A stretch of DNA of 64,000 nt. Origin: Pachyseris speciosa. Taxonomy: Eukaryota > Cnidaria > Anthozoa > Scleractinia > Pachyseridae. The notes beneath the pieces were generated by a model, which ran no database searches, was not told where the DNA came from, and was given only the letters and a program-made list of their open reading frames with translations. The DNA lies in contig JAEMWC010000049.1 of the NCBI GenBank assembly GCA_016490735.1, forward strand, positions 1,659,501-1,723,500, read 5' to 3'. Of the stretch, positions 1 through 9,800 are shown piece after piece. The position numbers were made by a program, and so were the translations under genes. Numbering within the stretch: position 1 is the stretch's first letter; every line of letters starts with the position of its first letter.

Positions 1-2
1 CC

Positions 3-701
3 GAATCAACCCGTTTGATTGGGGTGATTTCAGGCCGGAGGCTGAAACGCCGCCGCCAACCACTGAAGAGGGGCAGGAGGATTAGTTTTTTCCTCCACCA
101 CCACCATCACCCCCACCATCACCAGTTGATGGGGATGATGAAGCTCCTCTCCCACCACCACCCCTGCAGCGCCAAATGTGGGAGGAACCCGGTGGTACCC
201 AGCTTGCTTGAAGGAGTGGGTGAATCCATTCAATTGCAAACAGTGAATCAACTCCTCTCGAAGTATGGGGACGACACCAATTACAGAGTAAAAAGCAAAA
301 CTTCTCCATTCCATGGGTTCTCAGTGGCGGATCTTCGAAAAGTCCAGGAAGAGATTTATGAGCGCCGAAGAGGGGGGCGGCCAGCTCCAAGGCAGGAGGG
401 TGTTTCGCTAGAACAGCTGCAAGCGGGGAAAAGGGGTTTGAAACGAGCCCCGCCGAAAGAAACGAGAACCCTGCCCGCCTCGGATTGGGAAGAGGCAGTC
501 TTGTCGCGCCGACCTGCAATTGAAATAGAAGACTGGGCAACAGAGGGCAGTGGGTTTGGAAAGACCGCCGACAAAATGATCCACCGACTGTATGTGGGTC
601 TCGGTTCACTGAAGGCCGGCAACTCTTCAACGAAGCTCCGCAAAGAGGTTTCTGCTTTGGTCAAAAAGCTCCTTCATCTCGGCGCCATCAACGATTTTTA
701 G
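3..701 (+). CDS. Virus-like element ORF 1, 5' end outside window
   Basis: The frame is open from the window edge to the stop at 699-701, so the true start probably lies upstream; the first in-frame ATG is near 129. The N-terminal part is Arg-rich and then His/Pro-rich (low complexity), the middle is charged, and the C-terminal 40 residues are Lys/Leu-rich with a YVGLGSLKAGN-type segment. I have seen similar C-termini in ORFs beside F54H12.2-like virion genes of invertebrate DNA virus-like elements, but I cannot assign a function. It lies 34 bp upstream of ORF 2 on the same strand, which suggests one transcription block. Confidence that it is a real but possibly dead ORF is moderate; the family link is an inference. 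Confidence 0.45.
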   Translation, partial: ESTRLIGVISGRRLKRRRQPLKRGRRISFFLHHHHHPHHHQLMGMMKLLSHHHPCSAKCGRNPVVPSLLEGVGESIQLQTVNQLLSKYGDDTNYRVKSKTSPFHGFSVADLRKVQEEIYERRRGGRPAPRQEGVSLEQLQAGKRGLKRAPPKETRTLPASDWEEAVLSRRPAIEIEDWATEGSGFGKTADKMIHRLYVGLGSLKAGNSSTKLRKEVSALVKKLLHLGAINDF

Positions 702-735
702 GCCCGCAAAATTTTCAACAATTACATACGGTGAA

Positions 736-1503
736 ATGTTTCACCTGCTGCTCGAATCGAGCCTCGCGAAGCTACAACGAAATGGGACCCACCAAAAGTC
801 ACACGTCTTCGAGATAGTTTTCAACCCCCCAATCCTGCTCGACAGCAGCCGAAACTACGAAGCGGCGCTCGATAGCCTTGTCACAATGAGCTACTCGTGC
901 TACAGTGTCGCGGCTGAATACAATAACAACACATTGAAATGGCGAAAGACGGGGGAAACTTGGAAAACATTGAACATCCCGAATGGGATGTACGACTACA
1001 CAGACCTCAATCGCGTTTTGCAAACACACAGCGGCTTTGTGGACCCCACCGCGACAGAGAAAAAGCACGTCTTCAACCTGTACTTCGATTACGCCATTAC
1101 CCGGGTGGTGATTGGGGTGGCCACTGGGTACGAACTTGACCTCACGACTGGTGATTTTGGAAAACTGCTGGGATTTGACAAGAAGGTTCTGAAAGGCGCC
1201 ACAACCTTCACGGGGGACAGGATTCCCGACATCACACGAAGCGTCGATTGGGTGTTCCTGCATTGCGACCTGATCTCGCGACGGGCGAGTGACATTCCAA
1301 ATGATGTTTTATTCACCTTTTCCACGGCCAACCTCGAGGTAAGCTACCCTTTCACAAAAGAACCGCTCCACCCCAACTTTCACCCTGTCAACAAATCTCG
1401 AATCAACTCGGTGAGAATCCGGGTAAACGACGGGCGGAACAACATTCTTGACCTCAATGACGCGGATGTGGCTGTGGATCTTATGATCCGAGAAGCCTCG
1501 TAA
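736..1503 (+). CDS. Virion-protein-like ORF (penton/minor-capsid-like) of a DNA virus-like element
   Basis: An intact 255-residue ORF starting at ATG 736. It has no signal peptide or membrane segment. The beta-rich composition, the order of an N-terminal FNPPILLD-type segment, a central DLTTGDFGKLLGF segment and a C-terminal HPVNKSRINSVRIRVND segment match a family often found next to F54H12.2-like capsid genes in Polinton/adintovirus-like elements of cnidarians and arthropods, where it is thought to be a jelly-roll minor capsid or penton protein. The family assignment comes from recognition, not from a search. Its neighbours are ORF 1 upstream, a small basic ORF 19 bp downstream, and a broken capsid-like gene. 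The intact frame beside a decayed neighbour suggests a fairly recent insertion. Confidence 0.6.
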   Translation: MFHLLLESSLAKLQRNGTHQKSHVFEIVFNPPILLDSSRNYEAALDSLVTMSYSCYSVAAEYNNNTLKWRKTGETWKTLNIPNGMYDYTDLNRVLQTHSGFVDPTATEKKHVFNLYFDYAITRVVIGVATGYELDLTTGDFGKLLGFDKKVLKGATTFTGDRIPDITRSVDWVFLHCDLISRRASDIPNDVLFTFSTANLEVSYPFTKEPLHPNFHPVNKSRINSVRIRVNDGRNNILDLNDADVAVDLMIREAS

Positions 1504-1513
1504 ATTTCTCCAT

Positions 1514-1849
1514 GAGGAATATTTGAATCGTGTGAGTGAGTGGTCGAAATTTTATGACCCCCGTGTTGGCCGGTACCGCTTCAGACACCACGAGTCGGGT
1601 GTGGTTTTCGACACGCTCATGGCTATTGGCAAACAACTCAAGAAGGCGGCCGCGCCGGCACTGAAAAAGGCTGCCTTAAAGGCGGCCGAAAAGGCGGCCG
1701 AAAGGGTGGTCGCAGCGGCCACTGAAAAGGGCGGTAAACAAATTCGCCAACTACTGCAAAAACGCACGGCAACCCACAAAAGGGTGGTTCCTGCCCCAAC
1801 CTCAGACTCAATGGTAAAACTCAGCCAAATTTTAGCCAAACAGTTGTAA
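1514..1849 (+). CDS. Small basic Ala/Lys-rich ORF, possible core/DNA-binding protein of the virus-like element
   Basis: The open frame begins shortly after the stop of the preceding ORF and ends at 1847-1849. No ATG precedes the conserved-looking start (FYDPRVGRYRFRHH); the first in-frame ATG is at 1619. The middle is a strongly helical Lys/Ala repeat (KKAA, KAAEKAAE) followed by a Lys/Arg-rich tail. Small basic proteins of this kind occur beside virion genes in adenovirus- and Polinton-like elements and may bind packaged DNA; this role is inferred from composition and position. The missing ATG at the expected start may be a decay mutation or may reflect a non-ATG start. Confidence 0.45.
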   Translation, partial: EEYLNRVSEWSKFYDPRVGRYRFRHHESGVVFDTLMAIGKQLKKAAAPALKKAALKAAEKAAERVVAAATEKGGKQIRQLLQKRTATHKRVVPAPTSDSMVKLSQILAKQL

Positions 1850-1874
1850 ATTTTTTTCGGTGTTGAATAGAGCA

Positions 1875-2260
1875 ATGTTCAGAACACCTCACCTGCTCGA
1901 AAAGGTGGACTACCTGCAATATCAACCCACCCAAGATCTCAGGTTGCCGGGAACAAATTTAAAGTGGGTTGGTCATCGAGGTAAAAAACCGCGACGACAT
2001 TCTTGACTGGTATAACGCTTATTTCCGGGTGAAGTACGAGCTGCGGGTGAAGGCCAACGGAAATTTTGTGGCCGCCGATGTGGCTTCAGCGCCAGTCAAC
2101 AGCTCCTTTTCTCTCATTCAGGATTTGAAAATTAAATCCTCAGGAAAACCCCTTTAAGAGGCTGTTGGCGTCCACAAAATCGTCTTCATAAAAAACCTGC
2201 TTTAATTTTCCGACAACTACGCCCAAATTCTCAAAAGCGCGAAAGTTTGTTTTTGACCCA
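1875..2260 (+). pseudogene. Broken major-capsid-like gene fragment (F54H12.2-like)
   Basis: An ATG at 1875 opens a frame that is lost within about 90 bp; the recognisable capsid-like reading continues in a different frame from about 1970 to the stop at 2155-2157, and after that stop similar sequence runs on with a further in-frame stop near 2203. The DWYNAYFRVKYEL and SFSLIQDLKIKSSGK segments are what I recognise as the N-terminal jelly-roll part of F54H12.2-like capsid proteins. The gene therefore carries at least one frameshift and two stops and is cut short near 2260, so it cannot encode a full capsid protein. It ends next to a MITE fragment. Confidence 0.55.
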
Positions 2261-2309
2261 TGCGACAAAAAGGGGCGGAGCTTTTCACGGCTGAGTTATC
2301 TGAACGCGT

Positions 2310-2455
2310 CGCAAACAGAAAAGGCTGCAGTCCCTCTATCTTTCCGCTCGCTCGACTTGACTTCCGCTCGCCTCAATTTCCGCACGCTCGGGCTTCGCGT
2401 TTACTCACAAGATCGACGAAGGGAAGAAAGAGGGACTGCTCGCAGTCTACGCCGC
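2310..2455 (+). repeat. Degenerate foldback MITE (GACTGCGAGCAG family)
   Basis: The right end carries GGGACTGCTCGCAGTCTA and the left end a degraded inverse match (GGCTGCAGTCCCTC). The same terminus is seen in the intact element at 23520-23724. It sits between the convergent plus- and minus-strand ORFs of the virus-like element and is short and diverged. Confidence 0.5.
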
Positions 2456-2459
2456 TCTG

Positions 2460-2660
2460 TTCTCGAGCAACAAAAAACATTGGAAAAATAAAATTGAGCA
2501 AAGGGGCGAACAGTTCTTCGTGCACCCAACGCCAGCCCATTTTCTCTCTTTCTTTCAGCTGGTTTTGTGTGTGGTGCCGGCGAATTTTTTCTTGAACCTC
2601 AGGTGGACGTTTGTTGACTCTTTCCAAGAGGCCCATATGTCTTTGGGCAGACTCGTTCAA
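2460..2660 (-). pseudogene. Unrecognised small ORF of the virus-like element, 3' truncated
   Basis: A minus-strand frame rich in Lys, Glu and Arg reads from about 2660 down into the MITE boundary near 2460. No ATG lies at its 5' end (first ATG-type Met at residue 9) and no family was recognised. It directly follows the ORF ending at 2657, in the same direction, and its 3' end appears replaced by MITE sequence. Confidence 0.25.
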
Positions 2661-2955
2661 CAGACTGTGTCGTAAAACCCTTCGTCAGTCAACCATTTGT
2701 TAAAAAACTCCTTTTCTTCTTCATGAAGATAATAGGCAACCATTAAACAACAATAAGCACATTCATCAATAAAATCACTTTCCCCTGTTTTCTTGATGTA
2801 TTTCCATGGCGACATATCCTGTTTCAAAACTCCCGCACGTGGTGTATTGGAATTCGGTGGGGGGAATCCACATTTTTCTTTCTCCCCAACCACTTGTTTA
2901 TCTCCTCAATCAAAGCCATTCTGACGTTGTAACGCAGCAGATCGGCGGTTGCCAT
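2657..2955 (-). pseudogene. Frameshifted small ORF behind the shared promoter-like motif
   Basis: The ATG at 2955-2953 lies 22 nt from the TATTAGAGAAA motif at 2987-2977 and opens a 43-codon frame that stops at 2826-2824. A second overlapping frame without its own ATG (2893 to 2657) continues with soluble, acidic and aromatic-rich sequence ending FYDTVC. The simplest reading is one gene of about 100 residues broken by a frameshift near 2830-2890. No family is recognised. It belongs to the minus-strand series at 2460-3565. Confidence 0.35.
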
Positions 2956-2987
2956 CGCTGTTACCCACCCAGCCCTTTTCTCTAATA
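2953..2987 (-). promoter_or_regulatory. Promoter-like motif copy 1
   Basis: Read on the minus strand: TATTAGAGAAA, then 10 nt, then GGGTAA, 5 nt and ATGG. The same arrangement precedes the ORFs starting at 3173 and 3565 with identical spacing between the two blocks. Confidence 0.55.
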
Positions 2988-2993
2988 CGGTTG

Positions 2994-3173
2994 TCAGGCT
3001 GCTGGCGCTGTCAGCCTCAGCACCACTTCTGGTTGGAAGGTGGGCTTTTCCACTTCTTCAAGGATAGCCTCTTCTCCAGCCAATGTCAGCAGAATAGCAT
3101 CTGCCAGTTCTGGCGATACACCTTCTGCCCACATCTCGAAGAGCATCTCTTCCATCTGGTCGATATCCTCCAT
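2994..3173 (-). CDS. Small acidic ORF behind the shared promoter-like motif
   Basis: I chose the ATG at 3173-3171, because it follows the repeated TATTAGAGAAA-N10-GGGTAA motif by 18 nt, rather than the upstream Met at 3224, which would place the motif inside the coding region. The product is about 59 residues, very acidic (MEDIDQMEEMLFEMWAEGV) with a predicted amphipathic helix and a Pro/Val-rich tail. No family recognised. Its neighbours on both sides carry the same upstream motif, which supports it as a real gene of the virus-like element. Confidence 0.4.
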   Translation of the reverse strand: MEDIDQMEEMLFEMWAEGVSPELADAILLTLAGEEAILEEVEKPTFQPEVVLRLTAPAA

Positions 3174-3201
3174 CTTACCCTGAAGATGTGTTTCTCTAAT
3201 A
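3171..3201 (-). promoter_or_regulatory. Promoter-like motif copy 2
   Basis: Minus strand: CAGCC followed by TATTAGAGAAA, 10 nt, GGGTAA, one nt, then ATGG. It decides the start of the acidic ORF. Confidence 0.55.
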
Positions 3202-3292
3202 GGCTGACTGACACACCTTGGCAAAGGGACAAACTTCTTTCCAAAACCTTTCTCGGAAGAGCCAACACTACAGACATTTTCTTTCAGGAGGT

Positions 3293-3565
3293 TTAAGAAA
3301 AAAAAGAGTTTTGAGAATAAAGGTGTGGCAAAGTTCGTGGATATTTTTTGTTCTTAATAAACTGCCAATGAGATTCGTTTTTCAACAGTAAACAGTACAC
3401 AAACAACATTGGCTCACACTCATCCGGAAGGTTAAGATGGTCCAACGTTTTTAACCAGCGGTTAATTCTTTGTCTTAACTTTCGACAGACAATATGTTTT
3501 TCAGTGGTTGCGCCGGCAACAAAATCATTTGCTGCTGCTTGAAGGTTTCCCTCGCTTGCCTCCAT
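3293..3565 (-). CDS. Small ORF behind the shared promoter-like motif
   Basis: The ATG at 3565-3563 opens a 90-residue frame to 3293. It is helix-rich, with a Lys/Arg stretch in the middle (RKLRQRINRWLK) and a hydrophobic MLFVYCLLL segment near residues 53-61. No family recognised. It starts 22 nt after the TATTAGAGAAA motif at 3597-3587, the same geometry as the two ORFs downstream, so it is probably the first gene of that minus-strand series. Confidence 0.4.
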   Translation of the reverse strand: MEASEGNLQAAANDFVAGATTEKHIVCRKLRQRINRWLKTLDHLNLPDECEPMLFVYCLLLKNESHWQFIKNKKYPRTLPHLYSQNSFFS

Positions 3566-3597
3566 TGCTCTTACCCCATACCCCTGTTTCTCTAATA
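3563..3597 (-). promoter_or_regulatory. Promoter-like motif copy 3
   Basis: Minus strand: CAGGC followed by TATTAGAGAAA, 10 nt, GGGTAA, 5 nt, then ATGG. The intervening bases differ from the other two copies, so the conserved blocks stand out. Confidence 0.55.
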
Positions 3598-3642
3598 GCC
3601 TGACGGGGGTGGTGGTGTACGGTTGGCTTTCCCTTTACCTTG

Positions 3643-3815
3643 AGTAGTATGAACGGCGCTGTAGCAAATACGGGTTTTTAGAACAAAACCCGAGGAGTAC
3701 GGGTTCGGGATTTTACGTCCTCCGAAGTGAAACGAGGAGGACGTAAAATCCCGAAACAAGTGCGAGGAGGATGTGTTCTAAAAACCCGTATTTGTACAGC
3801 GCCGTTCATACTACT
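3643..3815. mobile_element. Foldback MITE, 173 bp
   Basis: The ends AGTAGTATGAACGGCGCTGTA and its reverse complement at 3795-3815 are exact, and most of the interior also pairs (CGGGATTTTACGTCCTCC with GGAGGACGTAAAATCCCG). It is non-coding. No clear target-site duplication was seen. Confidence 0.75.
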
Positions 3816-4524
3816 TCTGAAGATATTTTAGTTATGGAAACCCATGAAGTGTAGTTTACCTTGAGAGTTCTATCGATCAAGGTTTTAAGTAACCCCATTT
3901 TGTAAGTATAGGGGGAGAAGCTTAGATAGCTAGTGAGCAAACCTGTGAACGTTTTTTTGCGACAAACGGAGGTTGCAGTTTGGTGTGGGTCGGAGTTATT
4001 GATTAAAACATCTAAGAAGGGCAAAACATGGTCTGTTTCCCGCTCCATTGTAAAGTGTATATTAGGGTGTTGCTTGTTGATGTAGTTAAAGAAAACCGTG
4101 GCATCATGTTCAGAGTAAAATGGGCAAAATGAGTCATCCACATAGCGACGATAGAATAATACCTCTGAATCCTTGTGCTGCTCTAGCCATATCTACTCAT
4201 GGTGTCCCATGAAGAGATTAGCAGGAACAGGGACTAGGGGGGAGTCCATGGCTACTCCATTCACCTGATCGTAGTTAGTACCTTTAAACAGGAAGTGAGT
4301 TTCTTTGGTAGCAAACTCAACGAGCCCTTTAAGCTCCTTTTGGCTGAGCTTGAGCCCAGGATTACCCTTAGAAATATATGAAACTGCAAGGTCAATCGTT
4401 CATCTAAAGGGATATTGGTGAAGAGGCTTTCCATCGCGAGTGCGCGAGCACTTACTATCGGATGGATCTTCGCACGTTCACAAACATCTGCTGAGTTCAG
4501 AGTCTTGTCGTACATCTTGTTCAA
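3806..4524 (-). pseudogene. Penelope-like element reverse transcriptase fragment
   Basis: Minus-strand reading shows, in order, ESLFTNIPLDE (4430-4400 area), GTNYDQVNGVAMDSPLVP (about 4290-4230, the Penelope RT QxxGxxMGxPLSP-type block), RRYVDDSFCPF (the YVDD catalytic block near 4140) and KKTFTGLLTSY. These are hallmarks of Penelope-like RTs. The frame is broken at least once between 4261 and 4141, and both the N-terminus and the GIY-YIG endonuclease are missing. The 3' end abuts the foldback MITE. Confidence 0.85.
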
Positions 4525-4529
4525 CGGAT

Positions 4530-5080
4530 TGTTTCCAGATTCTGGACTATGCAGCTACTAAATATCAAGTGAGGCTTAAGGAGTCCATGAATATTAAATG
4601 ATAGAAACCCAATCTCAATCAGCAGGTGAAACACATAAACCTGACACTCTCCCTGTAAGACGCTCTATGTCTATTGTTTAAATTATTTAGCACACAATAT
4701 TGTAAGCGCGTTATAAATTCAATGGCGATTTCAAAACTGTATACTGATGATGACGGATGAACCGTACGGCCGGCAGACCGGCTCTGAGAACCGCATAACC
4801 GAGTTACAAAGCATTTCTTTTCACCCAGCAAATAAAAGATTAGATTATGGCAGTAGACACACGCGCTTTTTAAGCGCCTATTTTCTTGGTGTTGTATTTC
4901 GACTATCGCCTCTGTTCCTTTATGCAAGAATTACCAAGTATTGATTCAAGCATCAACCTCAAATGAGTACATATGCCGTGGGACATTTCACGTTTTCTTA
5001 TCAGATCCGTATCTCCTAGCGAATCAGGTAGGTTTTCTTTATCATTTCCTAAAAGGACATGAGTAAGTATGAACTGACGT
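4530..5080. other. No gene recognised
   Basis: Short random ORFs only (up to about 100 codons, without recognisable motifs). It may hold the degraded 5' part of the Penelope copy. Confidence 0.4.
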
Positions 5081-5084
5081 CTGT

Positions 5085-5300
5085 ATCACCCTGATTTGTA
5101 ATAAACAACAGGATTTGTAATATCAACCGGATTTGTAATAAAACTCAAGCGGATATGTAACAACAACAGGGTTTGTAATTAAAATTAACCGGATATGTAA
5201 TAAAATAACTAACAGGATTTGTAATAAACTTTCAACTGGATTTGTAATAACATACTTAACCGGATTTGTAATAACCTATCAACAGGATTTGTAATAACAC
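5085..5300 (+). repeat. Degenerate tandem array of CMGGATTTGTAATAA units
   Basis: Ten copies of a (C/A)GGAT(T/A)TGTAATAA core begin near 5091, 5110, 5129, 5149, 5167, 5190, 5213, 5236, 5262 and 5284. The core is conserved while the spacers of 4-11 nt vary in sequence and length, and the second core base swings between A and C. Confidence 0.7.
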
Positions 5301-5319
5301 TGCGAAAGGTGAGTCACAT

Positions 5320-6770
5320 ACCTTGATGTGCGTTTGCAATTTCTAATATGTATTTATCAATATCCTCTTACACTAATAGCTCAGCTAATAGCTCAAGAAT
5401 TAATTGTATTTCTCTTTCGGTTTGCTTTTACTGGTTTAATATAAGAAGAGTTTGAAAACTCAGGCTGGCAGCTTACAAGCAAACACCAATATCTTAGTGA
5501 CGAAGGACGGTAAGGCATTTCTTCTTATTTTTCCCCCAACGGCCACTAAGTAATCAGCTACAATGCTCTTTAATAGTGCAACACAATCGAGAAGAAAAAC
5601 ATAACACGAAAAAGTTTATTCCAGAGTTCCATATCGCTTTTTAATTAACGTTTGTTGCTCATAAATCGATATATGTTGTTGTTGTTGTTGTAGTTTGCCA
5701 AAAATACCCAACTTCAAATGCAAGACTGAAATAGTAAAACTAAGTAGTAGAAAAGGAAACAAACTGAAGAATGAACCGACAAATTTATTCAGTTCTTTGT
5801 GATTGACTGAATGGTCCGGAGACTTTTCAACATCAGCCAGTTGTACGAATTAATTTTTCGTTCTGTAAATTCTTCAATTAACAATTACAGGAGTGAATTT
5901 AAAGTTACACTATGTAAGACTTTACTTGTGTTAGATCCTGTCGTCCATTTACGGTCCTTCGTCTTTAGCTCCTTGTTTAATTGTCCAAGCAAACTAAAGG
6001 TTTAAATTAAAAGGAAGCAACGCAGTTGAAGATGAATTTCAAATTCGCTAACGTGCTTCTTCATTTACTCCTTCTGCTAAAACAATGTCATTCATTGTTT
6101 GCTTTCGTTGTATGTTGCTTAGTGCTCTAGGTGTAAAAGCACATTGACGTTACCATAAGCAACGGGATTACAAACCGTTCATGATACGTTAAATGCTTTC
6201 TTTTACATTATACTTAACGAAGTTGTTCGCTTGTTACTTGTTGACAATGCTACGGCACAACATGTAAGGCTTAGCTGTATTTATCAAGCTCCAGTTTAAA
6301 AATTGCTTTGCATTGAAAACGTTGTAAAAAATTGTGTTAATAAGTGGCTAAGTGTGGGGTTTTCAGTAAAAGGCATTTCGCGAATATTCATGGGTAAAGC
6401 GTCTAGTATATTTTTCTTCTATATTTTCAAGAAAAAATAGGGCGAAAATAATAATGTCAATAATTTCGGATAAGCAATTAGTTCTGGCGAGTTTTGATAT
6501 TTTTGTCGGTGGAGGATCGGCATAGCCTCGTGGAATTAGAAACAGAGTTGGTAGAATCGTATAAGCCCGAAGCTTATAAACTTTGTGCAAAAGAAAAGTT
6601 CTTAGGAAAATTCCATTCTCTGAGAGAAACTGAATTGAAAATTTTAAACTATGGAAAGTCGGCAGCTGTTTAATTATCATACGGGCGATGGAGTCAACAC
6701 GCTTACTGGAATGCAGAAACTTGCATATTTGTAAGTTATGGTTGTGCATGGTAGTGCAATAATGAAACAA
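5320..6770. other. Intergenic, upstream of the PAN/fibrinogen-like gene
   Basis: AT-rich, with a short (GTT)n run near 5675 and no ORF of note. The promoter of the gene at 6806 should lie at its right end, but no clear TATA box can be assigned. Confidence 0.4.
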
Positions 6771-6805
6771 TAATGACTGTTTATCTCTATCAGGTATCTC
6801 ATACC

Positions 6806-9800
6806 ATGCTGCAGTTTTTTGCACGTATTGTTGTCTTCGTAAGCTGTGCAAAACTGCTTCAAGCTTCGGAACAGTGTCAAGTAGCATCACTCTCAGTGTA
6901 CGGTTATCAAATGGTTGGTCACGTGATGTTTACAAGGGAGGGTTCCAGTCTTTCCGAATGCTTTATGTTGTGCTCATATGAGTTCCGCTGTAAAAGTTTC
7001 AACTTAAACTTAAATGGTAAGTCATGTGACTTGAACGACGCAGACAGATTTACCCATCCAGGAGATTACAGGCCAAAGGAGGGGTTTGTGTACATGGATT
7101 CTGAAAGACATAAAAAGGTTAGTTTGCCAAGCTTTACTTTTGCATAACTAGAGATTTCAATTTCGGTATTTCAAAATACAAAACTATACTGCAAATTCAA
7201 CGCAAGCCTGTGTGTATTCTTCTTCTGATCAGTTTATTATTCAAGCCCTAACAAATGAAACGTTCTATAGATAGATAGCTATAAATGATTAAAAAAAATA
7301 AACATTTTAATATTATATATCAATAAGCAACAAGTAAATGAAACTGAGAAATTGCAAATGTGGTCATGTATTTTTTTTAATTTAACTCGTTTAATTAGCC
7401 AAAGAAGAATATGACAAACACACTGATTTCGTACCTTTGTCTAATCAGTTAGATATTTTTGTGACGTTTCAGACGTTTGACCATAAATGATCTCACTAAG
7501 GTCCACTAGGTATCCGCATTAACCGTAGCTGCCTAGTGAGATGTCTGCTAAACAAACGACCCTCTCATTAAGAAGGTTAATGAGTTACGTAACGTAACGA
7601 TCACGTAACGGTAGAACGGACTTTGTATCAGCAGAAACCTTAGCTTACGGGTTATCCTTATGAAGCAAAATTCCTATAAACGTAGAAACATGGATTCAGA
7701 TCATGCGCGGAAATAAGCCAGGCATTCCCGCAAGCCCACAGTGGCTATCATTGGTTAAAGATTGGGAACAGAGACGCACAAGTTTACTGCGACATGGACA
7801 ACCATGGTATGTGAATACAATTTTTTTTCCATGGCCAAGAGCTTAAATTTTACTTCGTTTGTTATTCATAACAGCGCATCATTGCCATTGTCACTACCAC
7901 CGCCGCCACTACCGTCAACATCATCAGTGCTATCGTCACCATTATCATCATAATCACCACTACTACCTCCATTACTACAACCACCATATCGGAACTACCA
8001 GCAGCACCAGCAGCACCAGCATCACCACCACAATCATCATCATCATAATCATCACCATCACCACCACCACCATCGTCATCGTCATGATTCATCCATCCAA
8101 AAACCATCATCGTCACCATCACCATCACTATCATGATGATAATGATGATGATAGATCATCATCATCATCATCATTCCTCTATGATCATCATCATCATTGA
8201 AAGAATTATGATCATCACCATCACTCTCATGATCATGATCATCATTATCATCATCATATCATCATTGAAAGAATTATGATCATCACCATCACCATCACCA
8301 TCACTCTCATGATCATAATCATCATTATCATCATCATATCATCATTGAAAGAATTATGATCATCACCATCACCCTCCCCATCACTCTCATGATCATAATC
8401 ATCATTATCATCATCATATCATCATTGAAAGAATTATGATCATCCCCATCACCATCACCATCACTCTCATGATCATAATCATCATTATCATCATCATATC
8501 ATCATTGAAAGAATTGTGATCATCACCATCACCATCACCATCACTCTCATGATCATAATCATCATTATCATCATCATATCATCATTGAAAGAATTATGAT
8601 CATCACCATCACCCTCCCCATCACTCTCATGATCATAATCATCATTATCATCATCATATCATCATTGAAAGAATTATGATCATCACCATCACCATCACCA
8701 TCACTCTCATGATCATAATCATCATTATCATCATCATATCATCATTGAAAGAATTATGATCATCACCATCACCATCACTATCACGATGATAATGATGATG
8801 ACCATAATCATCATCATCGTCATCATATCATCATTGAAAGAATTTTTGCAATCCCATTTTCTTGCACTATTCAGGTGGTGGATGGACATTGGTGGTGCGC
8901 ATTAGCTCACAAAATCTTGATCATCTCCAAAGGGATACAAACAACTGCTTCAACTCAGTGCTCTGTGTTCCTGCTAATGAATCTGTCATCACAGCACGGA
9001 AATTAAGTGACGAGGACATACATAAATTAGCACTGTCTGAAGGTAGGGTCACACAAAAACTTTCCATCACTTCACATACTAAAATTAATAACTTCATGCC
9101 ATGCAAAGTGTTCCCTTAAAGTTTTCTCCAATTCCAAAAGCTTATATTTTACACAAAGCGTGTTATAGAATAAATTATTTCTTGCGCGCAATGATTTTGG
9201 AGTACATAGCGTTTCTTGGGCGTCTGGCAGTTAATTAAGAAGTTAACTACCTTGCAGGAACTTTTCGGGTCGATGTGGGGGCAAACAACACATACTCTAT
9301 ATTTTACCGGGTAAGTTAAATGAAAGTCTATTATGTGAGAATGAATATATTAAACAGTAAATCTACTGAAACTCAGCAGCATGATGTGGCATTATTAGTC
9401 CTCAATACAAATAAAAACTGTTGTACAATCAGATGAAAAGTCTGCTTGTAAAAAGAGTTGAGTTCAATATAGCTGTGAGAGAAATAGAAATCTTCTGTGA
9501 TTTTTTTCAATAGCGGCAAAAGACTTTAATAAGAATTTCCAGACAGTGTTTACAAAACGGACACTGCACTACGAACACTACACTGCACAATATACAATAC
9601 ACTACTTACAACACTAATAATCTTCTATGGCATGGTTGACAAGAAATCTGATCTGACTTTAAATTCCAGATTCCAAGCGGACCAGCCAATTTCAACTCTT
9701 CATGTGCCAGTGAACAGTATGTTTTTTTACCCTTCATAGTTCCTCCTCGTGTAAATTCACAGATCCATCCGTTCGTCTTACCACCCACCCACCCTTCCTC

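Noticed and set aside
82..630. Antisense 182-codon ORF over ORF 1
   Set aside because: Mirror of a GC-rich low-complexity coding region; no family features, and the plus frame fits its neighbours.
5085..5300. CRISPR array
   Set aside because: Repeats of about 15 nt with spacers of 4-11 nt in a eukaryotic context do not fit a CRISPR array.
6363..6890. 175-codon minus-strand ORF overlapping exon 1
   Set aside because: No recognisable motif and antisense to a supported exon.
7859..8200. Long His/Thr-rich ORF on plus and Asp/Val-rich ORF on minus strand
   Set aside because: Both are triplet-repeat artefacts inside intron 2 of the PAN/fibrinogen-like gene.
9512..9640. Possible exon after the acceptor at 9512
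   Set aside because: It is open in phase but encodes low-complexity Thr/Asn sequence; the exon at 9670-9716 fits the Cys pattern of the domain and the next junction.
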